Shown: positions 11,585-19,764 of the stretch, piece by piece
How the letters are laid out: each line of letters begins with the position of its first letter
Position numbering within the stretch: the first letter of the stretch is position 1
Source: Streptomyces sp. NBC_00390
GTDB lineage: Bacteria > Actinomycetota > Actinomycetes > Streptomycetales > Streptomycetaceae
Assembly (NCBI RefSeq): GCF_036057275.1
Contig: NZ_CP107945.1
Coordinates: 2,170,001 to 2,234,000 of the forward strand
DNA: 64,000 nt
Direction: 5' to 3'
Translations under genes and position numbers: made by a program
The notes under the pieces: generated by a model
Seen by the model: only the letters and a program-made list of their open reading frames with translations
Told to the model about the DNA's origin: nothing
The model's database searches: none

Positions 11585-12340
11585 TCAGCGGACGAGCACC
11601 TCACGGATGCGGGCGATCACGGACGGCGCGTGCTCGTTGAGGTAGAAGTGGCCACCGGCGTACTCGTGCAGCGTGAAGTCGCCCGCCGTGTGGCCTTCCC
11701 ACGCCTCGGCCTCGGCGCGGGTGACCTCCGGGTCGACGTCGCCCGTCAGCGTGACCACCGGGCAGCGCAGCAGCGGCGTACCGGGATGCCTGCGATAGGT
11801 CTCGGCAGCCTTGTAGTCGGCCCGGATCGCCGGCAGCAGACTGCGCAGCAGCTCGTCGTCCTCCAGCAACTCGGGGCTGGTGCCGCTGAGCGCCTTGATG
11901 GTACCGAGCAGCGTTTCGTCGTCACTCAGATACACCGTGCTGTTCTCACGGTGGCAGGACGGCGCCCGCCGGCCGGAGGCGAACAGCATCATCGGATCGA
12001 AGCCCCCCGCCTCGAGCCGCAGCGCGACCTCATAGGCAAGGGTCGCGCCGAGGCTGTGTCCGAAGAGCGCGAGCGGACGGTCCGTCCAGGGCTGCAGCTC
12101 ATCGGCCAGGATGTCGGCGAGCTTGAAGAGGTCGTCAATCGGCGCCTCGGTACGCCGGTCCTGCCGTCCCGGGTACTGCACGGCCAGTACGTCGACGGCG
12201 GGCGACAGCGCCTGGGCCACCGGAAAGTAGTACGTGGCCGACCCGCCCGCGTGCGGAAAGCACACCAGCCGCGTCGGGGCCGCGTCAGCCGGGTGGTAAC
12301 GCCGCAGCCAGTCGCCGGTCTTCGTGATCGATTCGCTCAT
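11585..12340 (-). CDS. Type II thioesterase of the polyketide cluster
   Basis: 251 aa alpha/beta hydrolase of the GrsT/TesA family, which removes stalled or wrongly primed acyl groups from PKS carrier proteins. The nucleophile Ser lies in GHSLG, the catalytic His in the GGHFYL stretch near the C-terminus, and the N-terminal CFPHAGGSA oxyanion region is typical. Length matches the family. The ATG at 12340 is chosen because AAGGAG lies just upstream; a second ATG six codons earlier lacks a site. It is convergent with the PKS genes and separated from them by a terminator. Since neither PKS protein seen here has a TE domain, this free enzyme probably has an editing role and does not release the chain. 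Confidence 0.93.
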   Translation of the reverse strand: MSESITKTGDWLRRYHPADAAPTRLVCFPHAGGSATYYFPVAQALSPAVDVLAVQYPGRQDRRTEAPIDDLFKLADILADELQPWTDRPLALFGHSLGATLAYEVALRLEAGGFDPMMLFASGRRAPSCHRENSTVYLSDDETLLGTIKALSGTSPELLEDDELLRSLLPAIRADYKAAETYRRHPGTPLLRCPVVTLTGDVDPEVTRAEAEAWEGHTAGDFTLHEYAGGHFYLNEHAPSVIARIREVLVR

Positions 12341-12371
12341 GTTCTCCTTCTCCCCCATAGATTGCTGACAA

Positions 12372-12426
12372 ATTATGAAAAACCACACAGTAAACGGACT
12401 TTGACGATCGACGATCATCAAAGTCC
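12372..12426 (-). promoter_or_regulatory. Thioesterase promoter region with 31-bp palindromic operator candidate
   Basis: On the minus strand CATAAT (12377-12372) is a plausible -10 hexamer about 30 bp before the thioesterase ATG. Just upstream, 12396-12426 is a 31-bp imperfect palindrome whose outer arms GGACTTTGA / TCAAAGTCC are perfect and whose inner parts (GATCG/CGATC) also match, with 28 of 31 positions symmetric. There is no T-tract, so an operator is likelier than a terminator. Confidence 0.5.
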
Positions 12427-12758
12427 GACCGCCCCGACTCCACCGGCCCGGAACGGCGCCCAGCTCTGCGCGCGTACGAGGCGGCCGTCCGCCGACTCCC
12501 CGACCGCAGCTCGCGCAGGAGCTGCGGCCCGGCGACGCGAGAAGGAGCCTGCGGCAGACCGGGTTGGGCCCGAAGAGCGACCCGCGAGGACGCTCGTCCG
12601 CCGCCGCCATCACCGACCTGCTCAGCGACCTGCTCAGCGGCCTGAAGTCAACAAGACCGACAAGACGCGCCACCGCGAAACAAAGTGACCAAGTGTCCAA
12701 CATTCGGACTCGATGGAGACCGAAATGCGAAAGCCCAACGGGCAACACACTGACCGCA
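12427..12758. other. Intergenic stretch without a recognisable gene
   Basis: This is the rest of the divergent spacer between the thioesterase gene and the small gene at 12830. Both strands give only short, compositionally unconvincing frames. Apart from the palindrome to the left and the promoter to the right I see nothing in it. Confidence 0.5.
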
Positions 12759-12787
12759 TTGTCATTCGCTGAACTTTGCCCTACCCT
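12759..12787 (+). promoter_or_regulatory. Sigma70-type promoter for the small gene at 12830
   Basis: TTGTCA (12759-12764) and TACCCT (12782-12787) are separated by exactly 17 bp. The -35 box matches the major-sigma consensus at five of six positions and the -10 fits the TAnnnT form. Transcription would begin about 35 bp before the GTG at 12830. Confidence 0.5.
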
Positions 12788-12829
12788 ACGTGTAGTTTAG
12801 AGGCGAACTAAATGATGGAGGTGAGCAGA

Positions 12830-13033
12830 GTGGAAGATACTGTCGGCGAGACGCTGAAAAAGCTTGCGGACGCGGTCGGACAGCCGTCCCCCAGGGCACT
12901 TGAGAGCGCCAAGGCCCTCTTCCCGTTCATCGCGCACGAATCCGTAATGAACGGCGATTCACCCGTCACCCCGGAGAGCAGGCTGCCCGAATCAGCCGGC
13001 CGACACCCTGCCGCCCCCGGCCCCCGGCCCTAG
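12830..13033 (+). CDS. Small hypothetical protein (67 aa)
   Basis: The frame encodes an N-terminal helical part (VEDTVGETLKKLADAVG) and a Pro-rich tail. I recognise no family. The GTG at 12830 is preferred over the ATG pair at 12812/12815 because GGAGGTGAG lies 8 nt before it. A good promoter lies upstream. Its last 42 bases overlap the end of the convergent sigma-factor gene, so expression of each could interfere with the other. Proximity to the PKS genes suggests, but does not prove, a link to the cluster. Confidence 0.55.
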   Translation: MEDTVGETLKKLADAVGQPSPRALESAKALFPFIAHESVMNGDSPVTPESRLPESAGRHPAAPGPRP

Positions 13034-13687
13034 CCCGGCACCACTCTCCAGAGCGAAGGCCCGCAGACCCATTCCCTTGATGGTGTCGAACAGTTCCCTG
13101 GCCCGCTCGGAGCGGTCCGCCTCGACCGCCATGGCACGCTCCAGATGCTTCAGGCACCGGCCCCTGAGGGGGCCGATGGATCCGCGCGCCAGCCCGAGCG
13201 TCGCACTGACCTCGTCGTACGACATGGGCGGATCGGCCACCAACAGGCCAAGGAGAGCCTGACACTTGGGCGAGAGCGAGCAGTAGGCGAGGAGGACCTC
13301 GTCGCGCGTCTCCTGCTTGAGTGCCGCCTCCTCCGGCTGGTTCGCCGACAGCTCGGGGCGGTCGAACACCTCGGGCTCCTCCGCGGGCACGCTCCGCCCC
13401 GACTTCCGAATGTGCTTGAGGCTCTCACGACGCGCCGACACGGAGAGCCAGTGCGCCAGCTTCTCCGGCTCCCTGAGCTGCCCCAGATGCTGGATCACCC
13501 GCATCCAGGTCGTCTGGATGACGTCTTCACAGTCAGCCGTGGCGAGCCGGTATCCGCGGACTATGGCCCAAATCAGCGGCGTGTAATTGTCGACAATCTT
13601 GTTCCAGCTGTCCTGGTTTCCGGCTAAGCATTCATCTACAAGCCTATGCAAAGCATGAGCCTTCACATCTCCCCCGTTCACCCTCAT
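12992..13687 (-). CDS. ECF-family RNA polymerase sigma factor
   Basis: About 231 aa. Region 2 is visible (DNYTPLIWAIVRGYRL ... DCEDVIQTTWMRVIQHL), followed by an acidic linker and region 4 (LLGLLVADPPMSYDEVSATLGLARGS), the helix-turn-helix that reads -35 elements. About 60 further residues, Gly/Ala-rich at the end, extend past region 4. No adjacent anti-sigma gene is seen. A TTA codon (13627-13625, about residue 21) makes translation dependent on the bldA tRNA if this is a Streptomyces. The start is uncertain: the ATG at 13687 has only a weak site, and the GTG at 13666 lies directly after GGGGGAGAT. Confidence 0.85.
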   Translation of the reverse strand: MRVNGGDVKAHALHRLVDECLAGNQDSWNKIVDNYTPLIWAIVRGYRLATADCEDVIQTTWMRVIQHLGQLREPEKLAHWLSVSARRESLKHIRKSGRSVPAEEPEVFDRPELSANQPEEAALKQETRDEVLLAYCSLSPKCQALLGLLVADPPMSYDEVSATLGLARGSIGPLRGRCLKHLERAMAVEADRSERARELFDTIKGMGLRAFALESGAGLGPGAGGGRVSAG

Positions 13688-13984
13688 GCGCTCGTCCGGT
13701 CGGCGGCTCTTACGCTGCTGCACAGCCGATCACTCACGATGAGAATACATAGCGTCTCGATAACTACCGTCCCTGGCGCTACAGCCGTTAACTATACGGC
13801 GCCCCCGGGGTGTGATGTCAACGCTGCCTTTGCGAATCCAAAACCTGGACAGGGCTGGCGAGAAGGAGTAAACGGACCTTGTCAAGAGGCGGAACTTAGC
13901 CTCCGTTTAGCACTTTGAGGATGCTTCACCTGACCTTCACCAACACTTCCGAAGTGTCAACCCGGAGTTGACAGAAACTCGGCA
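13688..13984. other. AT-richer upstream region of the sigma gene
   Basis: About 300 bp of noticeably lower GC content precede the sigma-factor gene, as expected for a promoter region. No reading frame with convincing composition or ribosome-binding site is present, and I could not single out one promoter. Confidence 0.4.
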
Positions 13985-14310
13985 TCTCCCTGACGCGTTC
14001 GGGGATGCATCGGGGTGGAGCAGGTGCCGGCTGAGGTCGCGGCACGGTCGGCTGTCGGTGACCATGTGCCAGATCGCGGTGCTGATCGAGTACTCGACGG
14101 CGACCAGGTCCCCGAGGGGACCGCGGCGGCGGTGGGCCGCGCGTAGCAGGCCTGCGGGTAGGTGTCCTTGGGCTCTCACCGCGCCGACTGCCACGAGGCC
14201 GAGTGCTCCCTTGAGACAGGGGTTGCCGGGTCGGACTTGATGTTCCTCTCGCCGCCGGACTCCGCGGTGATCACTTCGAGGATGACCTGGTTGATGCCGG
14301 GACGCGCGCC
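13985..14310 (-). pseudogene. Degenerate 3' end of an IS110-family transposase
   Basis: Pieces in shifting minus-strand frames recall the C-terminal region of IS110/IS116 transposases: a GINQVILEVITAESGG-like stretch, then GNPCLKGALG, then LVAVEYSISTAIWHMVTD and RDL. The frame changes between pieces, and the expected middle (the SWAGLCPG region) is missing, so it cannot be functional. No ends or target duplication are recognisable. The assignment rests on remembered family motifs. Confidence 0.5.
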
Positions 14311-14489
14311 GCACGGCGGCCGCTGCCGCTCCGGTCGCGGAGCCACAGCCCGGGCGGGTTCGCCCGGATACACCTCATGACGTTGGCCGGCGTCCACGTG
14401 CGGTGCTTCATCAGCGAGGCAGCGGATCGGGGAAGCCGGCCCGGTTGTGGCCGGCCGATGACCGTCAGCGCGCACCGGTCCTGGCCACC

Positions 14490-14712
14490 TAGGCCCTGTC
14501 CGGGCGATCTTCGAGGATCAGCCTGCGGCGTCAGATGCGGTGCATCGCAAGGCGGAGGATCGCCCTCGTACTGGACGTACTTGGGCGACTCCGACAACAC
14601 AGCGAGGTGCCGTAGCTGGGGGTACCTCCTGGGGGTCCCCCCGGACGGAGTCCTGGGGGAGAAGCTCTGGGGGAGCGTCGCAGGCCCGACAAGATCGCCC
14701 GGACAGGGCCTA
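14490..14712. mobile_element. MITE-like element with perfect 22-bp terminal inverted repeats
   Basis: Bases 14490-14511 and 14691-14712 are exact inverted copies, beginning TAGGCCCTGTCCGGGCGATC. The element is about 220 bp, flanked by TA (possibly the target duplication), and has no transposase frame. Such ends resemble those of Streptomyces IS5-type elements, which could move it in trans; that link is from memory. To its right a frame beginning MSTGEWDAVVIGKTTQG (ATG at 14776, minus) runs into the element and may be an interrupted small gene. Confidence 0.75.
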
Positions 14713-14849
14713 GCCGGTCGGGCAGGCCCTGCGTCGTCTTCCCGATGACCACGGCGTCCCACTCTCCTGTGCTCATCGGGGCATTGCCTCCACGAGGACT
14801 TCAGATCATCCACCCCTTCAGATCGCCCCGGGGTCCCCGAAAACAGCTG

Positions 14850-16214
14850 TCAGGAGTCGGGGGCGGGCGACTCGGGTGCGGGGGGATCGGGCTCGAAGCC
14901 CGGCATTCCCGCGACCGCCTCGGCACGGTACGGAATCCGGGCGCCCAGCTGGCTGAGCATGGCCAGTTCCCCCATCCACACCCGCTGTACGATCGCGTGC
15001 TCCGGGTGCATCACCATCCGGCTCCTGAGGATCTCCGCATCCTTGGTGAGCGTGGCTCTGCGCACGGCCTCGCGCATCCACTCGCGGTCGAAGGCGAAGA
15101 CCTCTTCGTTCAGCGGCTGCACCAGCATCTCCATCGACCTGCTCAGCCAGCCCAAGTCCTCGGGCTTCTCGTCCCCTTCGTCCTTACGTTCCTTGAGCAG
15201 TCCCGCCTCCCGCATCACCTCCGCCATCTGCTCCGGGTCGCCGTCGGCGCAGGCCCGCATCACCGGGCCCATCCATGGCACCAGCCCGTCGGGGAGCCGG
15301 GCCACGGCGCCGAAGTCGAGCACCCCGAGCCTGCCGTCGTCGGTGAGCCGGAAGTTCCCCGGATGCGGGTCGGCGTGCATCAGGCCGCAGCGGTTCGGTC
15401 CCGCGTGGTGGAACCGTGCGAGCAGCAGCCCCAGCCGGTCCCGGTCCTCCTGCTCGCCGTCGGCCATGACCACGGACGCCGGTGTGCCGTCCAGCCACTC
15501 GGCCACCAGGACCCGGTCGGTGGCCTCGACCACCCGGGGCACCACGAAGTCCGGGTCGTCGGCGAACGCCTCGGCGAACGCCGCCTGGGACTCAGCCTCC
15601 AGGAGGTAGTCCAGCTCCTCGGTCATCTGCTCGCGCAGCTCCGCCACCACCTCCTTGACGTCGAGCTCGCCGCCGGTCACCCGGTCGATGATCCAGCCCA
15701 TCCGGGTCAGATGACCGAAGTCCGAGGTGAGTGCCTCGGCGGCACCGGGGTGCTGGACCTTGACCGCTACATCCCTGCCGTCGTGCCAACGCCCCCGGTG
15801 CACCTGGCCGATGGAGGCGGTGGCCACCGGTCGGTCCGTGAACTCGGGCAGCAGCTCACGCCAGTCGTCCCCCAGCTGCTCGCGCAGCACGGTGTGGACC
15901 GCACGGGCCGGCAGGGCGGGCCCGCTCTCCTGCAGGCTGGTCAGCGCCGCCCGGTAGGGCCGTACGAGATTCTCCGGCAGGGCGCTCTCCATCACGCTGA
16001 GCACCTGGGCGAACTTCTGTGCGCCACCCTTGAGTTCACCGATGACGGCGAAGAGCTGCTTGGCGGTGCGCTCCTCGATCTCGGTCCTGATCAGGTCCTC
16101 GGCACCGCCCGCGAGCCGCCGGGCCAGGCCGAAAGCGGTGCGCCCCGCGAAACCGAGCGGCAGCGACGCCATCTTCAGGGACCGCCGCACGGTCCCCTTC
16201 GGCAGCTCGCTCAC
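14850..16214 (-). CDS. ABC1/UbiB-type atypical protein kinase family protein
   Basis: 454 aa, a typical family size. The N-terminal KGGAQKFAQVLSVMESALP stretch is the KxGQ-like motif of the family. Then come the Ala-rich loop ATASIGQVHRG in place of a P-loop, the lysine strand VAVKVQHPG, the glutamate helix (EELDYLLEAESQ), the catalytic region MHADPHPGNF, and LDFGAV as metal-binding Asp motif. Family members support quinone or lipid metabolism. The substrate here is unknown. The GTG at 16214 overlaps the stop of the Rieske gene (GTGA), so the two are translationally coupled. Confidence 0.88.
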   Translation of the reverse strand: MSELPKGTVRRSLKMASLPLGFAGRTAFGLARRLAGGAEDLIRTEIEERTAKQLFAVIGELKGGAQKFAQVLSVMESALPENLVRPYRAALTSLQESGPALPARAVHTVLREQLGDDWRELLPEFTDRPVATASIGQVHRGRWHDGRDVAVKVQHPGAAEALTSDFGHLTRMGWIIDRVTGGELDVKEVVAELREQMTEELDYLLEAESQAAFAEAFADDPDFVVPRVVEATDRVLVAEWLDGTPASVVMADGEQEDRDRLGLLLARFHHAGPNRCGLMHADPHPGNFRLTDDGRLGVLDFGAVARLPDGLVPWMGPVMRACADGDPEQMAEVMREAGLLKERKDEGDEKPEDLGWLSRSMEMLVQPLNEEVFAFDREWMREAVRRATLTKDAEILRSRMVMHPEHAIVQRVWMGELAMLSQLGARIPYRAEAVAGMPGFEPDPPAPESPAPDS

Positions 16215-16546
16215 CGGTCCGTACCACCGTTCCTGGAGAGCAGGACTATCCCGTCGTCGACCTGTACAGCGAAGGTCTCGACCGGCTCGGACGCCGGGGA
16301 TTCGAGCGCCGCACCGGTGCGCAGACAGAAGCGGCTGAAGTGCCAGGGACAGCTGACGCTGCCGTCGTCCTCCAACTCGCCTTCCGAGAGCGGAATTTCC
16401 TCGTGTGTGCACTTGTCGCGCACCGCGTACACCGTGCCGCCGGAGTTGGCGAGGAGGACCTGCACCCCGTCGAATTCCACGCTCAGCAGCTCCCCTTCCG
16501 GCAGGTCTGCCAGCTTCGCCACGGGGATTCCTTCCTTGATCTCCAC
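16211..16546 (-). CDS. Rieske [2Fe-2S] ferredoxin-like protein
   Basis: 111 aa with both cluster motifs, CTH and CPWH about 20 residues apart, as in the ferredoxin components of non-haem oxygenases and NirD-like proteins. The GTG at 16546 (VEIKEGIPVAKL) is preceded by GAGAGGAAGAG; upstream frame is not coding-like. The gene is coupled by a 4-bp overlap to the ABC1-type kinase gene. The pairing suggests a redox or isoprenoid-quinone role, but no partner oxygenase is present in the window. Confidence 0.88.
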   Translation of the reverse strand: MEIKEGIPVAKLADLPEGELLSVEFDGVQVLLANSGGTVYAVRDKCTHEEIPLSEGELEDDGSVSCPWHFSRFCLRTGAALESPASEPVETFAVQVDDGIVLLSRNGGTDR

Positions 16547-16997
16547 AGCACTCTTCCTCTCGGTCGGCGGGGATCCGGCCGCGGTGACAGCCGCTCTCCC
16601 CCCTCTCTGATCCGCCCGGAGGCACCGTGGATACACCTGACGGCCGCGTCCTGTCCGCGTCGGTGCTCAGGGTGTACGACGCGTCCCGCCCACCGTGGCC
16701 GGGGCCGGTGCGGTACTTGCTCGTCAGGACCACACCTCCCGGCATCATCTCCATGCGCGCCTCGATGAGGTCCTGCACCAGCGACCGAAATTCAGGTGCC
16801 TGCAGAGGGCTCGCTGAACCTGCCCCGTCAGAACGGGCGCCGAATGAACGTCACGGCCCACCGTGAGGTGCCGCCGCCGGGCTCGGGCTGAGCGGCGTCA
16901 CACACCCGAGGCGTGGGGTTCGGCTGCGACCGGGCACCACGTCACCGTGGGCGAGCACCGCTCTCCAGTGCGCAGACCCTCGTCACTGTCGTCCTGT
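16547..16997. other. Intergenic stretch without a recognisable gene
   Basis: About 450 bp between the Rieske gene and the toxin remnants. The frames present lack ribosome-binding sites and family motifs. It may contain the promoter of the Rieske operon near its left end. Confidence 0.4.
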
Positions 16998-17264
16998 TCA
17001 TCGGGCACGCCCACTGCCATGCCCGCCACGACGGTCGCCGTCAGCTCGGACATCGACGGGCTCGCGCCCTGCGAGCATCATGGCTTGCAGCAGCACGCGC
17101 CCGACCGGTTCATCACGCGAGGGCCAGGCAGCCTCGATGGTGAGCCGCTGCCGCGTGCCCTGGGCCAGCCAGCGGTGTACGGCCTGCTCGTTACGGGTGA
17201 TGACCTGTTGAGTGCACCACTGCGCGGTCGCGCGGTCAGGGTAGGTGGCGGAACGTGTACGCAC
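16998..17264 (-). pseudogene. Fragment of an RNase A-like CdiA-CT toxin domain
   Basis: The frame reads SATYPDRATAQWCTQQV ... NEQAVHRWLAQG ... DEPVGRVL ... REPVDVRA. This is the second half of the bacterial RNase A-like domain found at the C-termini of polymorphic toxins: the S-x-F/Y-x-D-x-x-T-A motif, a helix ending WLA, then the (V)GR strand. The N-terminal GGHxxxKHVG half is missing and the last strand seems lost to a frameshift. It lies just downstream of another toxin domain and its immunity gene on the same strand, like an orphan cassette. Confidence 0.5.
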
Positions 17265-17326
17265 GGCAAGACCTCAATCAATGGTGAAGCTCCAGAAGAT
17301 GCCGACCTCTGTGGCGGAGAGGGCGA

Positions 17327-17830
17327 TTACGCCACAGTCAGCCGTGTGCTCGGTGAAGCCCTCGTAGACACCTTCGCGAGCGAACACATCGGCATGGGGA
17401 TTCTCCCGCGCTGTTGCCGCATTGGTGAAGTACTGAGCATCCCCCCGAACCTATCCGGCACGACACTCGCGTGAGACGTCAGCTCTTCCTCCCGCACGGC
17501 AAAATCAGGAATGTCTTCCACTTGGAACCATTCCCCCAGGAGGGTGACCATGATCTGTTCAGCCCCCTTCCTGGACACAGGGAAGGCGAAACCGAAATCT
17601 GCCGGCGTGACTGCAATGAAAGGATTGTCCAGACCAGTGCCGTAATTGCGCCCTTCAGGCGCCATAACCAGTTTCAACCAGCCACGCGGCTCCTCCGCCT
17701 TCAACTGCATGACATCGAGCGCGTCCAGCCGCCAGTCCGCATGCCGTCGTGCACCGACAGCCGCGAACATGCCTTCCCCGAAAAGGGCATGCAAGGAGCG
17801 GCTCCAAGATGCCCTGTCCACCTGAGTCAC
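17327..17830 (-). CDS. Probable immunity protein of the adjacent RNase A-like toxin
   Basis: 167 aa, no signal peptide and no membrane segment. I recognise no named family. It starts 30 bp after the end of the RNase A-like toxin frame on the same strand, the usual position of an immunity gene. The GTG at 17830 is preceded by GGGGAAG. A central stretch (FIAVTPADFGFAFPVSRKG) and an acidic region (EWFQVEDIPDFAVREEE) suggest a compact cytosolic protein. The C-terminal 40 residues are basic and low-complexity, so a frameshift near the end is possible. Confidence 0.6.
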   Translation of the reverse strand: MTQVDRASWSRSLHALFGEGMFAAVGARRHADWRLDALDVMQLKAEEPRGWLKLVMAPEGRNYGTGLDNPFIAVTPADFGFAFPVSRKGAEQIMVTLLGEWFQVEDIPDFAVREEELTSHASVVPDRFGGMLSTSPMRQQRGRIPMPMCSLAKVSTRASPSTRLTVA

Positions 17831-17860
17831 AGGCTTCCCCGTTCTTCGAGAGTGACCGCA

Positions 17861-18440
17861 CTACGGGTGCTGGGTCTTGCCAGTGGGCATGGAGGTGAGA
17901 ACGACGAAAGGCGGATGTCCCCCAGGGTGGGGCTTGAGGACAACCCAGACGTTGGTGACGTCGCGAGCAGCCGGGTCACCACGGTTCCACGATCTACCGA
18001 CGACGTCGTTCGTCGGCAGGAGGAGTGCGCGCGACGAGTTCGGGCCCGGATTACCCGCAACCCAGTTGTCGATCTTTCTTTGATTCGATGGTTCATCGAG
18101 AGCGGCTTGAGTATAGCGCCGTGCGTCAGCAAGAGTTTCGAACGACGACACAGCCTCGGGGCGGATGCCGTTGGGTCTGACCAATTGCTGATCCCTCAGC
18201 CTCTGCTCCAGTTGTTCATCCGTTTTCCCGATGTGCTTGTCCACCACATGGGATCCGACCATGCCCTCCTGGTTCGCAAGATCGATCGGATACTTGTGAT
18301 TGCTTTCGTCGTCACCGGGGACTGTGTAGAGCGGACGATCCTTGAATTCGGTCAGGGCGCGGGCGCCGAAGGATTCCGCCCGCGCCGACTCGGCATTGAG
18401 AGCTCGTAACACGATCTTGGCGAGTGTGGTCGGGTCATGG
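17861..18440 (-). pseudogene. RNase A-like polymorphic-toxin C-terminal domain, lacking its delivery part
   Basis: The frame carries the diagnostic features of the bacterial CdiA-CT RNase A domain: GSHVVDKHIGKTDEQLEQRL (catalytic His-Lys region), SSFETLADARRYTQAAL, IDNWVAG, VGRSW, VWVVLKP and the terminal PFVVLTSMPT. Upstream the frame stays open, but only as antisense of the plus-strand gene at 18566, and no start with a ribosome-binding site is visible, so the N-terminal delivery part is missing. A TTA codon occurs near the 5' limit. The immunity-like gene follows at once. It is either a displaced toxin tip or a silent cassette. Confidence 0.7.
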
Positions 18441-18565
18441 CGTGCGTCGGATTCATGCGTGCCTCGGGGGATCCACCAGAGCTTCGGACCGGCCCGGTCT
18501 GGCTGCTCTCGGCTGCCTGGTCGTCTCTCGGTGATGCGGCGGGTGCTTCCGGTACGGTCCGCAGC

Positions 18566-19327
18566 ATGACTGGCGCGTTCGACGTGGCCGAGGCTCTGGA
18601 CGGCGGAATCTCCGACCGGGAGCGGGCGTGGGCGTTCATCAGCGGCTTCGCCGCTGCTTGGGGCGAGCCGCTGACCGAGGGCGACGGCACGCCAGCAGCG
18701 GAATTGGCGCGGGCCGAGGCGACGCTCCGCTGCTCCCTGCCGGCCGCGCTGCGTGAGGTCTACACGCTCCTGGGCGCGCGGTTCGACCTGATCGGCAACC
18801 AGGATCCCTTGCTGCCGCCCGCCGAGATGTTCGTGCATGACGAGTGCGGCGGTGTCCTCGTTTTCCGCAGCGAGAATCAGGGCTGCGCCTTCTGGGGCGT
18901 GCGCCTGCGCGACCTTGATCAGGACGATCCGCCGGTGTTCGTCCAGGCGCGGCACGGCTGGGTGCAGTTCTTGGACCGGGTGTCCCTGGCCTGCGTCGAG
19001 CTCGTACTGAGCGAGGCGCTGTTCGGCGGTGGAGGTCGGCTGTACAACGCGTGCGAGCTGTCGGCGGACCTGCTTGGTGCGGTGCCCGAACGCTTCCAGC
19101 GGGTCGCACTGCCCGACTACCCGATGTGGACGGGTCCGGAGGACTTTCCAGTGCGTTGGTTCTCCGCCCCGGGGCAGCTGCTGCGCCAAGACGGCTTGGG
19201 CGTCCACAGCTGGCTGCACGTCCGGGGCCGGACCCGGGCTGACCTGGAGGCGATCTGTGCGACCGTCCCCGGGCAGTGGGCCCTGGGATACACCGAGTCA
19301 CTCGACGCCGAACCGCTGCCCTTCTGA
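18566..19327 (+). CDS. SUKH (SMI1/KNR4)-type immunity-like protein
   Basis: 253 aa. The pattern PAAELARAEATLRCSLPAAL followed by LREVYTLLG and later LVFRSENQGCAFWGV resembles the SMI1/KNR4 fold, a family widely used as immunity proteins in polymorphic-toxin systems. The second half (QLLRQDGLGVHSWLHVRG ... ALGYTESL) is unassigned. The ATG at 18566 has no ribosome-binding site, but TACGGT ends 7 nt upstream, so a leaderless transcript is likely. It is antisense to the extended open frame upstream of the toxin domain, consistent with a toxin/immunity strip. Confidence 0.7.
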   Translation: MTGAFDVAEALDGGISDRERAWAFISGFAAAWGEPLTEGDGTPAAELARAEATLRCSLPAALREVYTLLGARFDLIGNQDPLLPPAEMFVHDECGGVLVFRSENQGCAFWGVRLRDLDQDDPPVFVQARHGWVQFLDRVSLACVELVLSEALFGGGGRLYNACELSADLLGAVPERFQRVALPDYPMWTGPEDFPVRWFSAPGQLLRQDGLGVHSWLHVRGRTRADLEAICATVPGQWALGYTESLDAEPLPF

Positions 19328-19331
19328 ACCC

Positions 19332-19510
19332 TCAGGATTCAGGCTTGTTGAGGCGTCGCCAGCAGATGAGGCTGCAGGCCAGGGATATGAATGCGTCGTG
19401 GAGTTCGGTGCGGCGTTCCCATCGGATGGCGAGTCTTTTGAAGTGGTGGAGCAGGGCGAAGGTCTGCTCGACGACGTAGCGGAGCTTGCCCATGCCCTCG
19501 ATGTAGAGGT
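19332..19510 (-). pseudogene. 3' fragment of a split IS5-type DDE transposase
   Basis: The frame GMGKLRYVVEQTFALLHHFKRLAIRWERR ... SLACSLICWRRL matches the C-terminal end (catalytic Glu region) of IS5-family transposases common in Streptomyces. It begins directly at the 11-bp inverted repeat at 19511. The matching upstream piece of what looks like the same protein (ending ISRKGAPK) lies at 20981-21067, so a 1.47-kb segment appears to have been inserted into the transposase gene. Confidence 0.7.
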
Positions 19511-19544
19511 CGTTAAGTCCGCTTCTAGTAGTGGCCTTGCGCGG

Positions 19545-19725
19545 TTGGGTGAGAAGCCCTTGGCGTCCGAGGCGGCTGCGGGTGACGTTCATGTCTGGGC
19601 CGTCGGTGGGCAGGACGAGTAGTGGTGCCGTTCGCAGACCCTGAATGTCTGGTCGGGGATGCTGGTTGAAGGCATGCACGATCTGCTGGTAGGCGGTGCC
19701 TTGGTCGTGAGGGCCGGACCGTGAT
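19545..19725 (-). pseudogene. Frameshifted 3' copy of the winged-helix gene
   Basis: AYQQIVHAFNQHP and DMNVTRSRLGRQGLLTQP match the end of the intact protein at 20355-20753 (AYQVIVNAFNTHP; AMNVTRSRLGRLTRQGFLTQP). Between them the match continues only in another frame (PDQTFRV), so there are at least two frameshifts. The non-coding DNA downstream of both copies is also similar, showing that the gene was duplicated as a DNA block. Confidence 0.7.
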
Positions 19726-19764
19726 CGGATATTAGGTGTTCTGCCCGCCCCATGAGGACACAAG

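Noticed and set aside
13646..13918. 90-codon plus-strand frame upstream of the sigma gene
   Set aside because: Lies largely in the sigma promoter region, with no ribosome-binding site or homology.
17471..18409. 312-codon plus-strand frame across toxin and immunity genes
   Set aside because: Antisense to a frame with clear RNase A-like toxin motifs and to a gene with a good ribosome-binding site.
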